A stretch of 64,000 nucleotides of DNA from Rhynchopus euleeides (taxonomy: Eukaryota > Euglenozoa > Diplonemea > Diplonemida > Diplonemidae): assembly GCA_963210315.1 (NCBI GenBank), contig OY723241.1, positions 1,674,001 to 1,738,000 on the forward strand, in the 5' to 3' direction. Below are positions 9,483 through 18,989 of this stretch, one piece after another. How positions within the stretch are numbered: position 1 is the first letter of the stretch; the number at the start of each line of letters is the position of its first letter. The position numbers and the translations under genes were made by a program. The notes under the pieces were generated by a model that did no database searches, had not been told where the DNA came from, and was given only the letters and a program-made list of their open reading frames with translations.

Positions 9483-10372
9483 CTCCCGCCACCGCGTACT
9501 GCAAGCACCAGTCAAACACGGCCGCCGCAGAGATGCAACAAAAAGCTTCCGTCGAGGTACCACCAGCGAGCTTGGTCCGGCTTGGAAGTTGGTTCGTAGT
9601 TTTGCAGTTGTAAGAACATTCCCTGATGGGCCATGAACCCCGCTCTGAAAAGCAATCCCTGATGGGCCATTCATTAGTGCTTGATAGAACTGTCCCTGAT
9701 AGGCCATCATCAGATCACGAGCCGTGTTTAGTGACTTACACAGGCTATCTAATGGAATACAAGGGGGAGGGTGTGGAGGAGGGGTGAGGACGTATCTGTG
9801 CCCCACACAGTGTGCATACAAGGTGGAGGCAGCTGCGGCCAGCACGCAACAGAGTGGGGAGTTGGGGGGTTGGGCGGGACAGCCAGGCTTCGCCCTGAAC
9901 TGAACTGCAGGGAGAGAGAGCCCTGGCCTGGAGCGGCGGGGGTTGGAGGAGGGTGGAGGGAGGGTGGGCTGGCGGGGGTGTAGAAGTGGAAGGTTTTGTT
10001 GCGCCGGTAGCAGGGCACACAACCCCCCCACCCCCCCGCCCCCCCGCCCCCCCCCACTCGCCGGCACCCCACTCACCCTCATAGATCCCGGCGCGCACTG
10101 CCTGTAAATTGCTCAAAACCCTTACACCACCCACCTGCCCAACACCAGCAGAACCGGAACTGGGATACACTTCATCGGGCCGAGGGAACCGGGGGGGGGG
10201 GGGGGTGGGAGTGGGGGTGGAGAGCGATTTTCTTTCTTTGAGGTCTTTTGGTGCTGCCCCTCCCTCGTTCTGTTGCTTTCTCCGTCTCGCTCGCCTCTTC
10301 GCTGCCCTGTCCCCCCCCCCCCCCCCCTCTCCTTCTCTTTCTTCCGGGAGTCCCTCCCTCCCCACACCCAAC
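9483..10372. other. Upstream region of the kringle-protein gene
   Basis: No gene. It holds three degenerate copies of a CCCTGATGGGCCAT box (about 9619, 9656, 9689), G/C-rich low complexity (9960-10070, 10189-10206) and the pyrimidine tract listed next. Confidence 0.5.
10311..10350 (+). promoter_or_regulatory. Putative trans-splice acceptor of the kringle-protein gene
   Basis: About 18 C residues followed by CTCTCCTTCTCTTTCTTCCGGGAG; the AG at 10349-10350 precedes the ATG at 10373 by 22 bases. Long C/T tracts ending in AG close to ATG recur at most genes here. Confidence 0.5.
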
Positions 10373-12325
10373 ATGCCTCCACACAACACCGCTGCCCTGT
10401 TCTCTGTGGGGGCGTTGCTGCTACTCACGCCGCCCCTCTCCGATGCCGAAGTGACGAGGGTTGCAAAGTTTGTCTGCGACACAAGCACCCACCGCCCGCA
10501 GCAGCCGGATCTGAGTGACTACAAGGGGTGCCTCAATACGACGAAGTCGGGGAAGCCGTGCAGCCCGTGGAATGTGACATACACGAGCCACGCTGTGCGG
10601 AAGGGGAGCTCTTACTGCCGGAACCCCTCCCGCGGGAGGGGGCTGTGGTGTTACGTTGACGGCGGGGCTGGCAAGGAGCGGTGCATCCCTACCATAGACT
10701 GCGGAGGAGCGGCTTGCGCCGCAGAGTCGGACTGTCTGTGGCCCTGGTGTGACGATGGCGTGTGCCGGCAGCAGCGTCTTCCCGATAAGACGCTGTGCGA
10801 TGACGGCGATCCCGAGACACTCGATGATATGTGCAAGGCGGGTGTGTGCAACGGGACCAACCCTTGCATCGGCAAGCAGTGCTCAACCCCGTCCTCTGGC
10901 TGCATGTCAGAAGGCGTTTGCCATGGGGGCATGTGCCTGCATGAGGCGAAGGACAACGTGCCGTGCACCCGGTCTGGTGCTGCGCACAACTCTGTGTGTT
11001 CCAGCGGCGTGTGCCTGGGCACCGTGTCGTGCAACGGGGCGCTCTGCTCCGACACTGTGTGCACCACCGCCAGCTGTGAGGAGGGGAAGTGCGTCTCGCG
11101 GGATGTCGCGGATGGGACGGCCTGTGAGGACAGCAACCTCTATACCACCGCGCGCTGCCTCGGAGGGGCGTGCGTCTCGTTCTGCCATGGGCGTGACAAC
11201 GGGTGTGGGGTGTTGCTGCAGAAGGGCGACGGGCACTGCAGCGACCACCGGGAGTGTGCCAAGGGCCTCCGGTGTGGCCCGATCGGGAGCTGTGCGAAGC
11301 TCCACCCGGAGGCGAGCCGGCGCTGGCTGCAGTTCAGCCAGCTGGGCTTCGACCGGCACGACAGGTGCTGCACAGACCACCTGGACGCAGGCCCCTCGAG
11401 CTGTGCGGAGGGTGTCAGCTGCAAGGACAGGTGTGGGGCTTCGCGCCCAGCAGAGTCCTGCGAATGCTCGTGCCGCCCGGAATGCAAGCTCGGGTTTGGC
11501 ACCTGTTGCAGCGACTTCGAGACAGCCTGCGAAGCCTATGAGACCACCACAACCTGCTCCTGCCAGGGGAAGTGCACCGCAGACAGCGTGCTGCCTTGCG
11601 GCTGCAGCTGTGCCCCCACCTGCGGGCTGCACCACACGCCCTGCTGCGACGACTACGACACCGAGTGCACACCGCCCACCAGCAAGACACAGTGCACCTG
11701 CAAGGGGCTGTGCGGGCGGCGCCACCCAGAGTGCGGCTGCCTCTGCGACGTGGCCTGCGGGCGCTGCCACGCCAAGTCGAAGAACGAGCAGCTTGCGCAC
11801 AACTGCCACCTGTGCTGCGACCATGTCGAGGAGGAGTGCGACCCGAAGCAGGCGGCATCCCTCACCCACCAGGAGAACTTCTGCACCTGCAACGGGCAGT
11901 GCGGGAAGGCTGCGCCTGCGCCGTGCAACCAGTGCTTCTGCGATGCAATGTGCCACAGGCACGAAGACTGCTGCCCTGACAAGATCGAGAAGTGCAGCGG
12001 CCCTGAGAACTGGCAGGAGACCTGCACATGCGACGGGGCATGTGGGAGTATCGCCGCCTGCGGCGGGTGCTCATGCAAGCCTGACTGCCGCGACCGCGAG
12101 GAGTGCTGCCTCGACTACTCGCAGCAGTGCAGCCCCACGGGGGACAAGGTCGCGCTGCGCACCGCCAGCCAGAAGGCCGCGGCACGCATGCGCCTCAACC
12201 AGGAGGAGGCCATGCTGGACCCACGCTTCCCTGCCATGTGCACCCTCGCAGCCTTCGGGCTCCTCTTCTACTTCTGCAACCGCAAGCCTCAAAGGCGCCA
12301 CCCCGCCCACCCCCGCCGCATGTGA
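10373..12325 (+). CDS. Secreted/type I membrane protein with kringle-like domain and Cys-rich (somatomedin-B-like) repeats
   Basis: 650 aa. The start is the first ATG after the pyrimidine tract and begins a clear signal peptide (AALFSVGALLLLTPPLSDA, residues 6-24). Residues about 37-108 have kringle spacing: DYKGCLNTTKSGKPCSPW ... YCRNP....LWCY ... RCIPTIDC. A disintegrin/EGF-like Cys-rich stretch follows (about 110-300), then five or six repeats of CxC..C......C.C...C.....CC.D....C (about 343-590), a pattern close to somatomedin-B-type knots. A hydrophobic segment (about 616-632) followed by Arg/His-rich residues to the end suggests a single C-terminal anchor. Intronless as read. It is probably a cell-surface adhesion or matrix-binding protein; the ligand is unknown. 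The long antisense frame under it is a shadow. Confidence 0.8.
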   Translation: MPPHNTAALFSVGALLLLTPPLSDAEVTRVAKFVCDTSTHRPQQPDLSDYKGCLNTTKSGKPCSPWNVTYTSHAVRKGSSYCRNPSRGRGLWCYVDGGAGKERCIPTIDCGGAACAAESDCLWPWCDDGVCRQQRLPDKTLCDDGDPETLDDMCKAGVCNGTNPCIGKQCSTPSSGCMSEGVCHGGMCLHEAKDNVPCTRSGAAHNSVCSSGVCLGTVSCNGALCSDTVCTTASCEEGKCVSRDVADGTACEDSNLYTTARCLGGACVSFCHGRDNGCGVLLQKGDGHCSDHRECAKGLRCGPIGSCAKLHPEASRRWLQFSQLGFDRHDRCCTDHLDAGPSSCAEGVSCKDRCGASRPAESCECSCRPECKLGFGTCCSDFETACEAYETTTTCSCQGKCTADSVLPCGCSCAPTCGLHHTPCCDDYDTECTPPTSKTQCTCKGLCGRRHPECGCLCDVACGRCHAKSKNEQLAHNCHLCCDHVEEECDPKQAASLTHQENFCTCNGQCGKAAPAPCNQCFCDAMCHRHEDCCPDKIEKCSGPENWQETCTCDGACGSIAACGGCSCKPDCRDREECCLDYSQQCSPTGDKVALRTASQKAAARMRLNQEEAMLDPRFPAMCTLAAFGLLFYFCNRKPQRRHPAHPRRM

Positions 12326-13391
12326 GGCTTCGCAACAGCGCTGGGGTGATGGGGCTGTGTGGGGTGGTGTGCTGTCCTGCTGCGCGCTCTGCCGGGAACT
12401 CCGGAAGGGCTTGAAGGGGACGGGTCTCAGGCGCAGCCCCTCTGAAGCGCCGAACCTTTTTGGGGTCTTTGGCCTCGAAAGCCAAGGGTGGTGAGCAGGC
12501 GAGGGGAGGGGGGAGGGGGGATGGCCACACTTGTTGATGTGGAAGTGCCGTGTTCCGAAACAGGAATTCCAGCCGTGGGGGGTCAGAATTTTCGGTATTA
12601 TCTAGGGGGGTCCCCTGGAAAAACCCCTGCTGATCAACGAAAAACCTTTTCTCGTTTACCTTTCGTATTTCTTCACGAATGATCCTGCACGACTCCAGCT
12701 ATATTTCAAACCCTACTTCGGTGAATAGCGCTGCGAGTGACGGAATGCGGCAGAGAAGGAGAGCATGCGAGGGCGTTCTCTTGTTTCCCCACCCCAGTCG
12801 CTCAGCACCGCCGGAGGGCACGCTGCCGCAATACCCTGCTTTCGCAGTTCCTAAGATAGCCTGAACCACCGCAAGCTTTGGACTCCATCCCCTCCCCCCC
12901 CTCTCTCTCTGTCGCATTCAAGTCGCCAATTTCTTCATGCATACGGCCCCCCGCTCAGGGGTTTGGGTTGGATGGGGGACACGCCCCGCTTTTCAGGTGG
13001 GGGGTGGGGGTGGGGTTGGGTTGCCGCTCCTAGACACACCGCTTTGGGGTCAGGGCAGGCCTGTCGCTAACTTTTCGATTTTGGAGATTTGGTGGGTTGA
13101 CGCTCCTGTTTTGGGGGGGGGGGGTCAGGGGGGAAAACACTAGGGGCAAATTTTTCTCGCGCGCGCTTCGCGCGCGCTCGTGTTGTTGCCTCATTTCCCC
13201 ATCGGTGGACCACTAGGTGGGCACGGTGTAAGGCGCTGGGTTCCTTCCGTGGTTCCTCTCCCGCTCGCGCCACTCGGGTGCCGGAGGAAACCCACAAAAT
13301 GGTTTCGGGACCATGATTTCGACGCTACCCCCTGATATGCCACGGCCGTTGAAGCGCAAGGACTTGGTTACGAGACGGGCACGCGAGATGG

Positions 13392-13449
13392 GGGGTCTGG
13401 GGGGCAGAGCCCCCCAGCCGCCGGAGGCCACGGTAGTGAACATCTGTTC
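13392..13449 (+). repeat. Dispersed GC-rich hairpin module, copy 2
   Basis: Same module as at 8458-8519, here outside any recognised transposon. It ends GTGAACATCTGTTC. Confidence 0.7.
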
Positions 13450-13558
13450 ATTGTGGGCAGATTCTGTGTGAGTTGGCTGCGTCCCTGAGGCTATTGGAGT
13501 GGTTGGATTCCCTGACCTGGTGGGAATCGAATGACTTGAGTACGAGACATACGCCACA

Positions 13559-13617
13559 GGGGGTCTGGGGGGCGGAGCCCCCCAGCCGCCGGAGGCCACG
13601 GTAGTGAGCATCTGTTC
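13559..13617 (+). repeat. Dispersed GC-rich hairpin module, copy 3
   Basis: Second free-standing copy, about 110 bp after the previous one. It again ends in the ATCTGTTCC box. Confidence 0.7.
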
Positions 13618-13636
13618 CTGCAAAACCATACTCTCT

Positions 13637-13905
13637 TCGACGTCGACCCAGTGAAAGTAGGTTGACGCTTGGTCGACGCTTGGTGAGCGTCGACCCAGTG
13701 TAACCGGGTCAACGCTAGGTTAGCGTCGACCCAGCGTAATAAATGGGTTGACGCTTGGTCCAGGCTTGAATGGCAACCCAGTTCCACTGGGTCGACGCTC
13801 CAAGCCTCGACCAAGCGTCAACCCAGTTCCACTGGGTCGACGCTGGGTCGACGCTTTTTTATGGGGGGGGAAACCCAAAATCACTGGGTCGACGGTCGAC
13901 GCTTA
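13637..13905. repeat. Array of GGGTCGACGC / GCGTCGACCC inverted motifs
   Basis: About a dozen copies of a 10-14 bp motif (CGTCGACCCAG, GGGTTGACGCTTGG, CCACTGGGTCGACGCT) alternate in both orientations over 270 bp, so many hairpin foldings are possible. Degenerate TTGACGC variants are mixed in. It resembles subterminal repeats of transposons, but outer ends were not found. Confidence 0.7.
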
Positions 13906-14035
13906 GCGACATGCCTGGGGTCAGGGCGGGGGGGAGGGGGGGGGGGGTTCTCCCCGTGTGTTGACTTTTCGCCACGCTAGCCTCCCCCGACACTGCCTCT
14001 TGGCTGTGGAGAACCGGATTCCGTTCGATGTTACC

Positions 14036-14064
14036 GCCCGCCCCCCCCCCCCCCCCCCCCCCCA
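14036..14064 (+). promoter_or_regulatory. Poly(C)-AG tract: putative trans-splice acceptor
   Basis: About 25 nearly uninterrupted C residues then AG, 15 bases before the ATG at 14080. It is the clearest example of the acceptor-like signal in the window. Confidence 0.55.
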
Positions 14065-14079
14065 GCCCAAAGCTTCCCC

Positions 14080-15071
14080 ATGCCTTGTGCCACGTCTGTG
14101 CAAGGTGAGCACTCCCACGCAGAAGCATCGCAGATCACAGATCACACACTCACACCTCACGCCCACGCAGGTGCCGGGTGGGTTCCCACGCCTGCCGCAA
14201 GGCACGCCTAGTCAGGCAAGGTGGCGAAATGGTGGCACTTCGGGAAGAAGAAGGCTGCTGCAAACGCCGACACGGCGGACAGTCAGCATGACCGGACAGA
14301 CACACCCGCGGATGCCCCGCCACAGCCCCCACCGACGAGCTCGACCCCCACGAAGGGGACAAAGGCTTACGAGGCGATGCTCCTCTCTGAGAAGGTATGC
14401 CTTGGTGATGAGTTGTGGGGATGCCGACAAAGGGGGGGTAAAATCCGAAGTGAAAAAAAGTCAACATCAGTGCCCCCCACCCCGCGCTGCCTGAACAGCA
14501 GCCGGTTTCTGTTTACACCTCCACTTGTGTGTGCCACTGCATCCGCACCCCACCCTGCCCCACCCCCTCTACATATCAGGAGCGCATGCTGACTGTCAGC
14601 ACCGCGCCTGCACCCCAAACCGGAGCGCCTGCGGTGGGGGAGGATGACGACCTGATGCAGCGCCTGCACTCCCTCAGGAGCATGGAGCCTCTGCTGGGGA
14701 AGTCGGATGTCAAGCGCCTCACCGCGACGCGTGAGATATCGCAGATCGAACCGGAGCCGCTGCTCGACGTGCTGGCGGGGTTTCAGACTGTGATCAGGCA
14801 GAGCAATGTGCAGACGCTCAACTCGACGTATGCAGTCACGCAGGCGATGCGGGATTGCAAACAGCTCTCTGAGAGCGTCGAGAAGCGCATCACACAGAGC
14901 AACGCAGGCCTGCACAAACTCCAGGCAGACCTGGGTGACGTGCCACGCCTCGAGCGCTCCGTCGACCAGATCCACCGCAGCGCTGCGAAGTGTGCCGAGA
15001 TGCTGGACTCTATACACTCCCTGCTTGCCCAGGCGGATATGGAAGGGGGTGCCGTGCCCGTGTCGCAGTGA
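14080..15071 (+). CDS. Small coiled-coil protein, three exons (possible BLOC-1/BORC-type subunit)
   Basis: Predicted exons 14080-14104, 14216-14394 and 14580-15071; introns start GTGAGC and GTATGC and end AG, and all joins keep frame, giving 231 aa. The first exon codes only MPCATSVQ plus one base; it is needed because the downstream frame has no ATG before WWHFGKKK. Residues about 10-65 are basic then Pro/Thr-rich and disordered. Residues about 95-225 are mostly helical with heptads (AMRDCKQLSESVEKRITQ, LERSVDQIHRSAAKCAEML). Size and a long amphipathic helix after PEPLLDVLAGFQ recall BLOC-1/BORC lysosome-positioning subunits, but this is a weak impression. It lies 480 bp before the next gene on the same strand, as in a polycistronic array. 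Confidence 0.65.
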
Positions 15072-15550
15072 CGCCCGTTATACACAACACAACGCATCTC
15101 TGTGGGGGGGAGCAATAGTGAGTCACCCGCGTAGCGTGCACCCATCGCATCTAGCCTGTGCCTGTGTTCCGCGTGTGGGCACCAATGGTGTATGGGGGGA
15201 GGGGGGAGGGGGAGAGTGTGTGGATTAGTCTGGTGGGGTTTCTCCCGGAATACGCTTTGCCTGTTGTTTGTTTTTTGTCTCAAAAAGAAGAGAACCGCAC
15301 ACGCACACACACACACACATGCGGCGCAAGTGTGGCCTGTTGTGGCAACCTGCGGCAGGCGGTGTTTTCCCACACCCTCCCACCCTCCCTCACCTACCCA
15401 CTCCAATGCCACCACTTTGGGCTTGGGTGGCGGTGCGCCCTAGAGCGCCCACACCACCCACCACCACCCTATTGCGCAGGTCGGCGTGGTGCCGCCCCCC
15501 CCGGGAGGCGAGAGGGGCCCGGGGGCAGGGGTGGGTGGCTGTCAGCCAGC

Positions 15551-17870
15551 ATGCCTATCCTTAAGTTCATCACGGATGACAAGCCGATATCGGCAAAGCT
15601 CATTGGTGCGGTGAGTGGCGATGTCGCCAAAAATAAGGTGTCTGCTGCGGCAACAGTTGTGATCGACAAGGCCGAGCTCGGGAGGGCGATCGAGCTATGG
15701 ACAGTGCCTGATCAGGCCAAGGCGCTGAAGGCGAAGGATTCAAAGCAGGTCGCACTCGGCGTCAAGATGGACCCCAAGAAGAAGCTTGGAGACTACGGGG
15801 TGAAGTCGGCAAACACAGTGATCTACGTCAAGAAGAAGGGCGCGCCCCCCCACACCCCGGGTGCCGCGGCATCCCCATCCGACACGAGCAAGTCAGCACA
15901 GCCGACACCGAAGGAGTCGCCCAAGGCGCCCCCCCCTCCTCCGAAGGAGAAGGCCAAGGCGGCACCGCCCCCGCCCCCGGCTGCCCCGAAGGAGACACCC
16001 GCTGCGAAGGCAGCGCCGCCGGCACCCACACCGCCGGCACCGAAGGCACCGCCCCCTGCGCCGACACCCGCACCCGATGCCCCTGCCTCCACGCCTCCTC
16101 CTGCTCCTCCGGCAGCGCAGCCGGCGCCGAAGGCGGCGGCGGCCCCGCCGCCGCCGTCGAAGGGGGCGGTTCCCCCGCCCCCCGCGCCTGCTGCGCCTGC
16201 TGCCCCTACACCTGCAGCCCCGCCAGCGGCTGGGACCCCGCTCCCACCGCCGCCCACGTCTGCCGCCGCCGTGCCGGTTCCCGCTGCGTCGCCGGCGGAT
16301 CCATCAACGGCATCACCGCAGCTGCAGGGTGCTGCGGTGGGCCTCCCGATGAGCGTGTCGCCCCCAGGCGTGCAGCATGTGCAGGCGTTCCGCGACCTGC
16401 CTGCCACGGCTGCGCCGATGCCGCGCGGCGCCGCCGGGGGTGCGCCTGGTGCAGGCCATGGGGGATCCCCCTCCTCTGCGCAGCGTGCGCGGGAGACGAC
16501 GTGGGGGCGTGTGCTGCAGGACATGGAGGAGATGCGCCTGGAGCGTGCTGCGGAGAAGGAGGCGCACGCCCGGCTGCTGCTGCGCGAGAGGATCAGCCTG
16601 CGGGAGAAGGCGATGGAGCTGCGGGGCATCCAGGACGAGCTGCAGGAGCTGACCTCCGACGCGCTGTGCCACCTGGTGTCCAACATGCGTGCCTCGGCCA
16701 GCCCCAGGCAGACGCAAGGCGGGGTGCGGTCGCCTGCTGGGCTGGGCGGGGGTGGGGGGGTGTACCCCACTGCTGCTGGCGGTGGTGGCGGTGCGGCTCT
16801 GCCCACCAGCAGCCCATCCAGCGCGGCGCAGCATGGCTATCTGCCGGTGTCGTCGCAGGGCCTGCAGCGGAGCCAGCCGGTGTCGCTGTATCCCCTCGAC
16901 GGGCAAGGGTCTGTCGAGCAGCGCCTCGAGCATGTCACAGCGGCTGCGCGTCGCACCGAAGAGGAGCTCGCGCGGCTGCAGCGGATGCCGCCCGATTCAT
17001 TTGGCGGAGGCGGTTCGCCTGTGGGTGGGTCGCGCGATGTGTCCCCCCGTGGTGGTGGTGGTGGTGGTTCCCACCGCAGGCAGCGCGGCGGTGGGGAGGG
17101 GCCGACGATGGTGGATATGTCGTACTTCACGCAGAGGCAGTCGCCGAGGCAGCACAGGGTGCAGCAGCAGCAGCAGTATGCGAGCCCCGCTGACGCCGAG
17201 CGTGGGGAGGTGGTGGATCGCCTGGCGCAGCAGATGTACAGCCTCCCAAGAGAGTATGTCTGGGTGGGTGTGGGAGTGTGGGTGCCGTTCTGGCTTGTGA
17301 TCAGTGATTTGCAACATGTTGCGGGATGTCGCACGCAAAGGTTCTTGCATCCCTCCCTCACCCCCACCACTGCCGCCACCCCCAACAGTCACCGTGTCTC
17401 CGAAGGCGAGGTGAACGACGCCTTCGCCAAGATGCTGCATCTCCGCAGTGTGCGTGACAAGGCGCTTCTGTGCGAGATGGAGGCCACCCAGGCCATGCAG
17501 GGCCTGGGTGTTGCTGCCTCCGCGCTTCCCACGACACGCGGCACAGCGGCGATGTGGAAACCAGAGGTGTGCCTGGGGTCCGAAGGGGCGCAGGGGTGGG
17601 CATGCGTGTAAGAGGGAGTATTGTGATTTGGCATTGTTTGTGAAGTGTGCCGCTTTGTTGTTCTTTGGCATCTGCCACCACACCGCCTCCACACAAACAC
17701 AGTCCCCAACGGTGCGCCACACGAGCCCCTTGTACGGCAGCCCTCGGACCAACGCCTCCCCCTTCAGCCAGCATATGGTGCAGCAGCCTCAGCAGCAGCA
17801 CTACCCTGTGCCGAGCCCAGCAGCATCCCCACACTCTGCCACCACATCCACCCGACGCATGAGGTGGTAG
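15551..17870 (+). CDS. Pro/Ala-rich protein with N-terminal globular domain and central coiled coil, three exons
   Basis: Exons 15551-17253, 17389-17566 and 17703-17870; introns GTATGT..ACAG and GTGTGC..ACAG both join in frame, giving 682 aa ending in TAG. The ATG follows a pyrimidine-rich AG (15478-15479). Residues 1-97 form a compact Lys-rich domain (MPILKFITDDKPISAKLIGAV...) that could be a ubiquitin-like or adaptor fold. About 98-300 is almost entirely Pro/Ala with Lys (PPPPPKEKAKAAPPPPP type). About 317-370 is a strong coiled coil (EEMRLERAAEKEAHARLLLR). Gly-rich, Gln-rich and Ser/Pro-rich stretches follow to the end. The architecture suggests a cytoskeletal or scaffolding protein; no family recognised. 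Confidence 0.75.
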
Positions 17871-18989
17871 GGTGCGGCAGGGCATTGGCGGGGTGGAACG
17901 TATAAATGTGTGGGCAGCATTGAGCTCTTCCAGAAGAGCATGCCTTCACACCTCCAGGGGGGGTCGTGCGAGTTTAGTTTTCTTCTTGTGTCCCACTATG
18001 GGGGATGTCCCTTTTTTTTTATTCCTCCTTCCCCGCATTCGATTGCGCCCCGAGACGCAACAAAAGAAGGTCTCTGTACTGTACCTAGCCCACAGCCATT
18101 CCTGTTTCTACTGTCCATGATGAATCTCTTTTTTCTGTACCTGGGACCCCCCGTGTATAAGTCCCCCCCCCTTACCCCCGTGTTTAAGTCCCCCCCTGGG
18201 GGTCTGGCAGGGGGGGGACTTAAACACAGGGGGACCTAAACACGGGGGTGGGCTGGTCTGGAGGGTCATCAGGTGGCCCCTAGGCCCTCCAGGTGCTGTC
18301 AGAGTCGAAAAGTGGGGTGCCAAAAGTCCATCCGGACCGGAATTACCCCCCTACGACAGCAGAGGAAGAGGTCTTCTTGGTCTCCACTGTGCCACCCCCG
18401 TGTTTAAGCCCCCCCTGTGTTTAGGTCCGCCCCCCCCGTGTTTAAGTCCCCCCCGGCCGAAAATCGCCTCCAGGGGGGGGACTTAAACACGGGGTCCCAG
18501 GTACTTTTTTTTTGCCCCCCCCCCCCCACACCCACACCCTCCCACTACATCCCCTGTTTTCACCTGATCAGTGGGATGCCGTTTGCACGGAGAGGGTTGA
18601 GAGAAGAGCTGGCGCGAAGAGCCACAATACCGTTTGGATGTGAAGCTTTCCGCCTGCCCACACGAAGCAGACGCCATGTCTTATTTGCTGTGCCATTCTC
18701 TGGATGGGGCCCATTGGGTGGTGGCTCGCGGCACCCTCCCCTCCCCTCCCCCCACCCCCCCCCCCCCCATACCGCACACCACCCCCACGCATGCACTTCT
18801 CTTCGGCATTCTCCTCAAAAGAGTTCCCCAGCGGTGTTTTGTTGTTGCGCCAAGCCCGGGCACTACACCCACACCCCACACTCCACACCCACCCGACATA
18901 GAATACACACTGCACACGGCGTAGGCGTGGGGGCGGGGAGGGGGAGGGTGGGTTGGGGGTCCGCCTAAGCAGCGCCACCCCTCCCAGCA
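17871..18989. other. Intergenic region holding MITE copy B
   Basis: No gene. It contains the MITE at 18140-18501, C runs (18517-18527, 18760-18768) and, just before the next ATG, CACCCCTCCCAG (AG at 18986-18987), a putative trans-splice acceptor three bases from the start codon. Confidence 0.55.
18140..18501. mobile_element. TA-type MITE family 'CCTGGGACCCCC', copy B (solo)
   Basis: 362 bp. Left end CCTGGGACCCCCCGTGT, right end ACACGGGGTCCCAGG, with TA at 18138-18139 and 18502-18503. This is the only copy outside another transposon, so it shows the family boundaries cleanly. TA duplication points to a Tc1/mariner-type transposase in trans. Confidence 0.85.

Larger units (their letters stand above)
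12326..14079. other. Intergenic region rich in inverted repeats
   Basis: No supported gene. It includes the GCGCGCGC-TTC-GCGCGCGC hairpin (13159-13177), two copies of the GC-rich hairpin module, and the GTCGAC array listed separately. Confidence 0.5.

Noticed and set aside
10907..11962. 351-aa minus-strand frame
   Set aside because: It is antisense to the Cys-rich protein; its Ala/Val/Arg-rich make-up follows from the GC-rich codons of the + strand gene.
15823..16806. Gly/Ala-rich minus-strand frame
   Set aside because: Antisense of the Pro/Ala-rich region of the 15551 gene.
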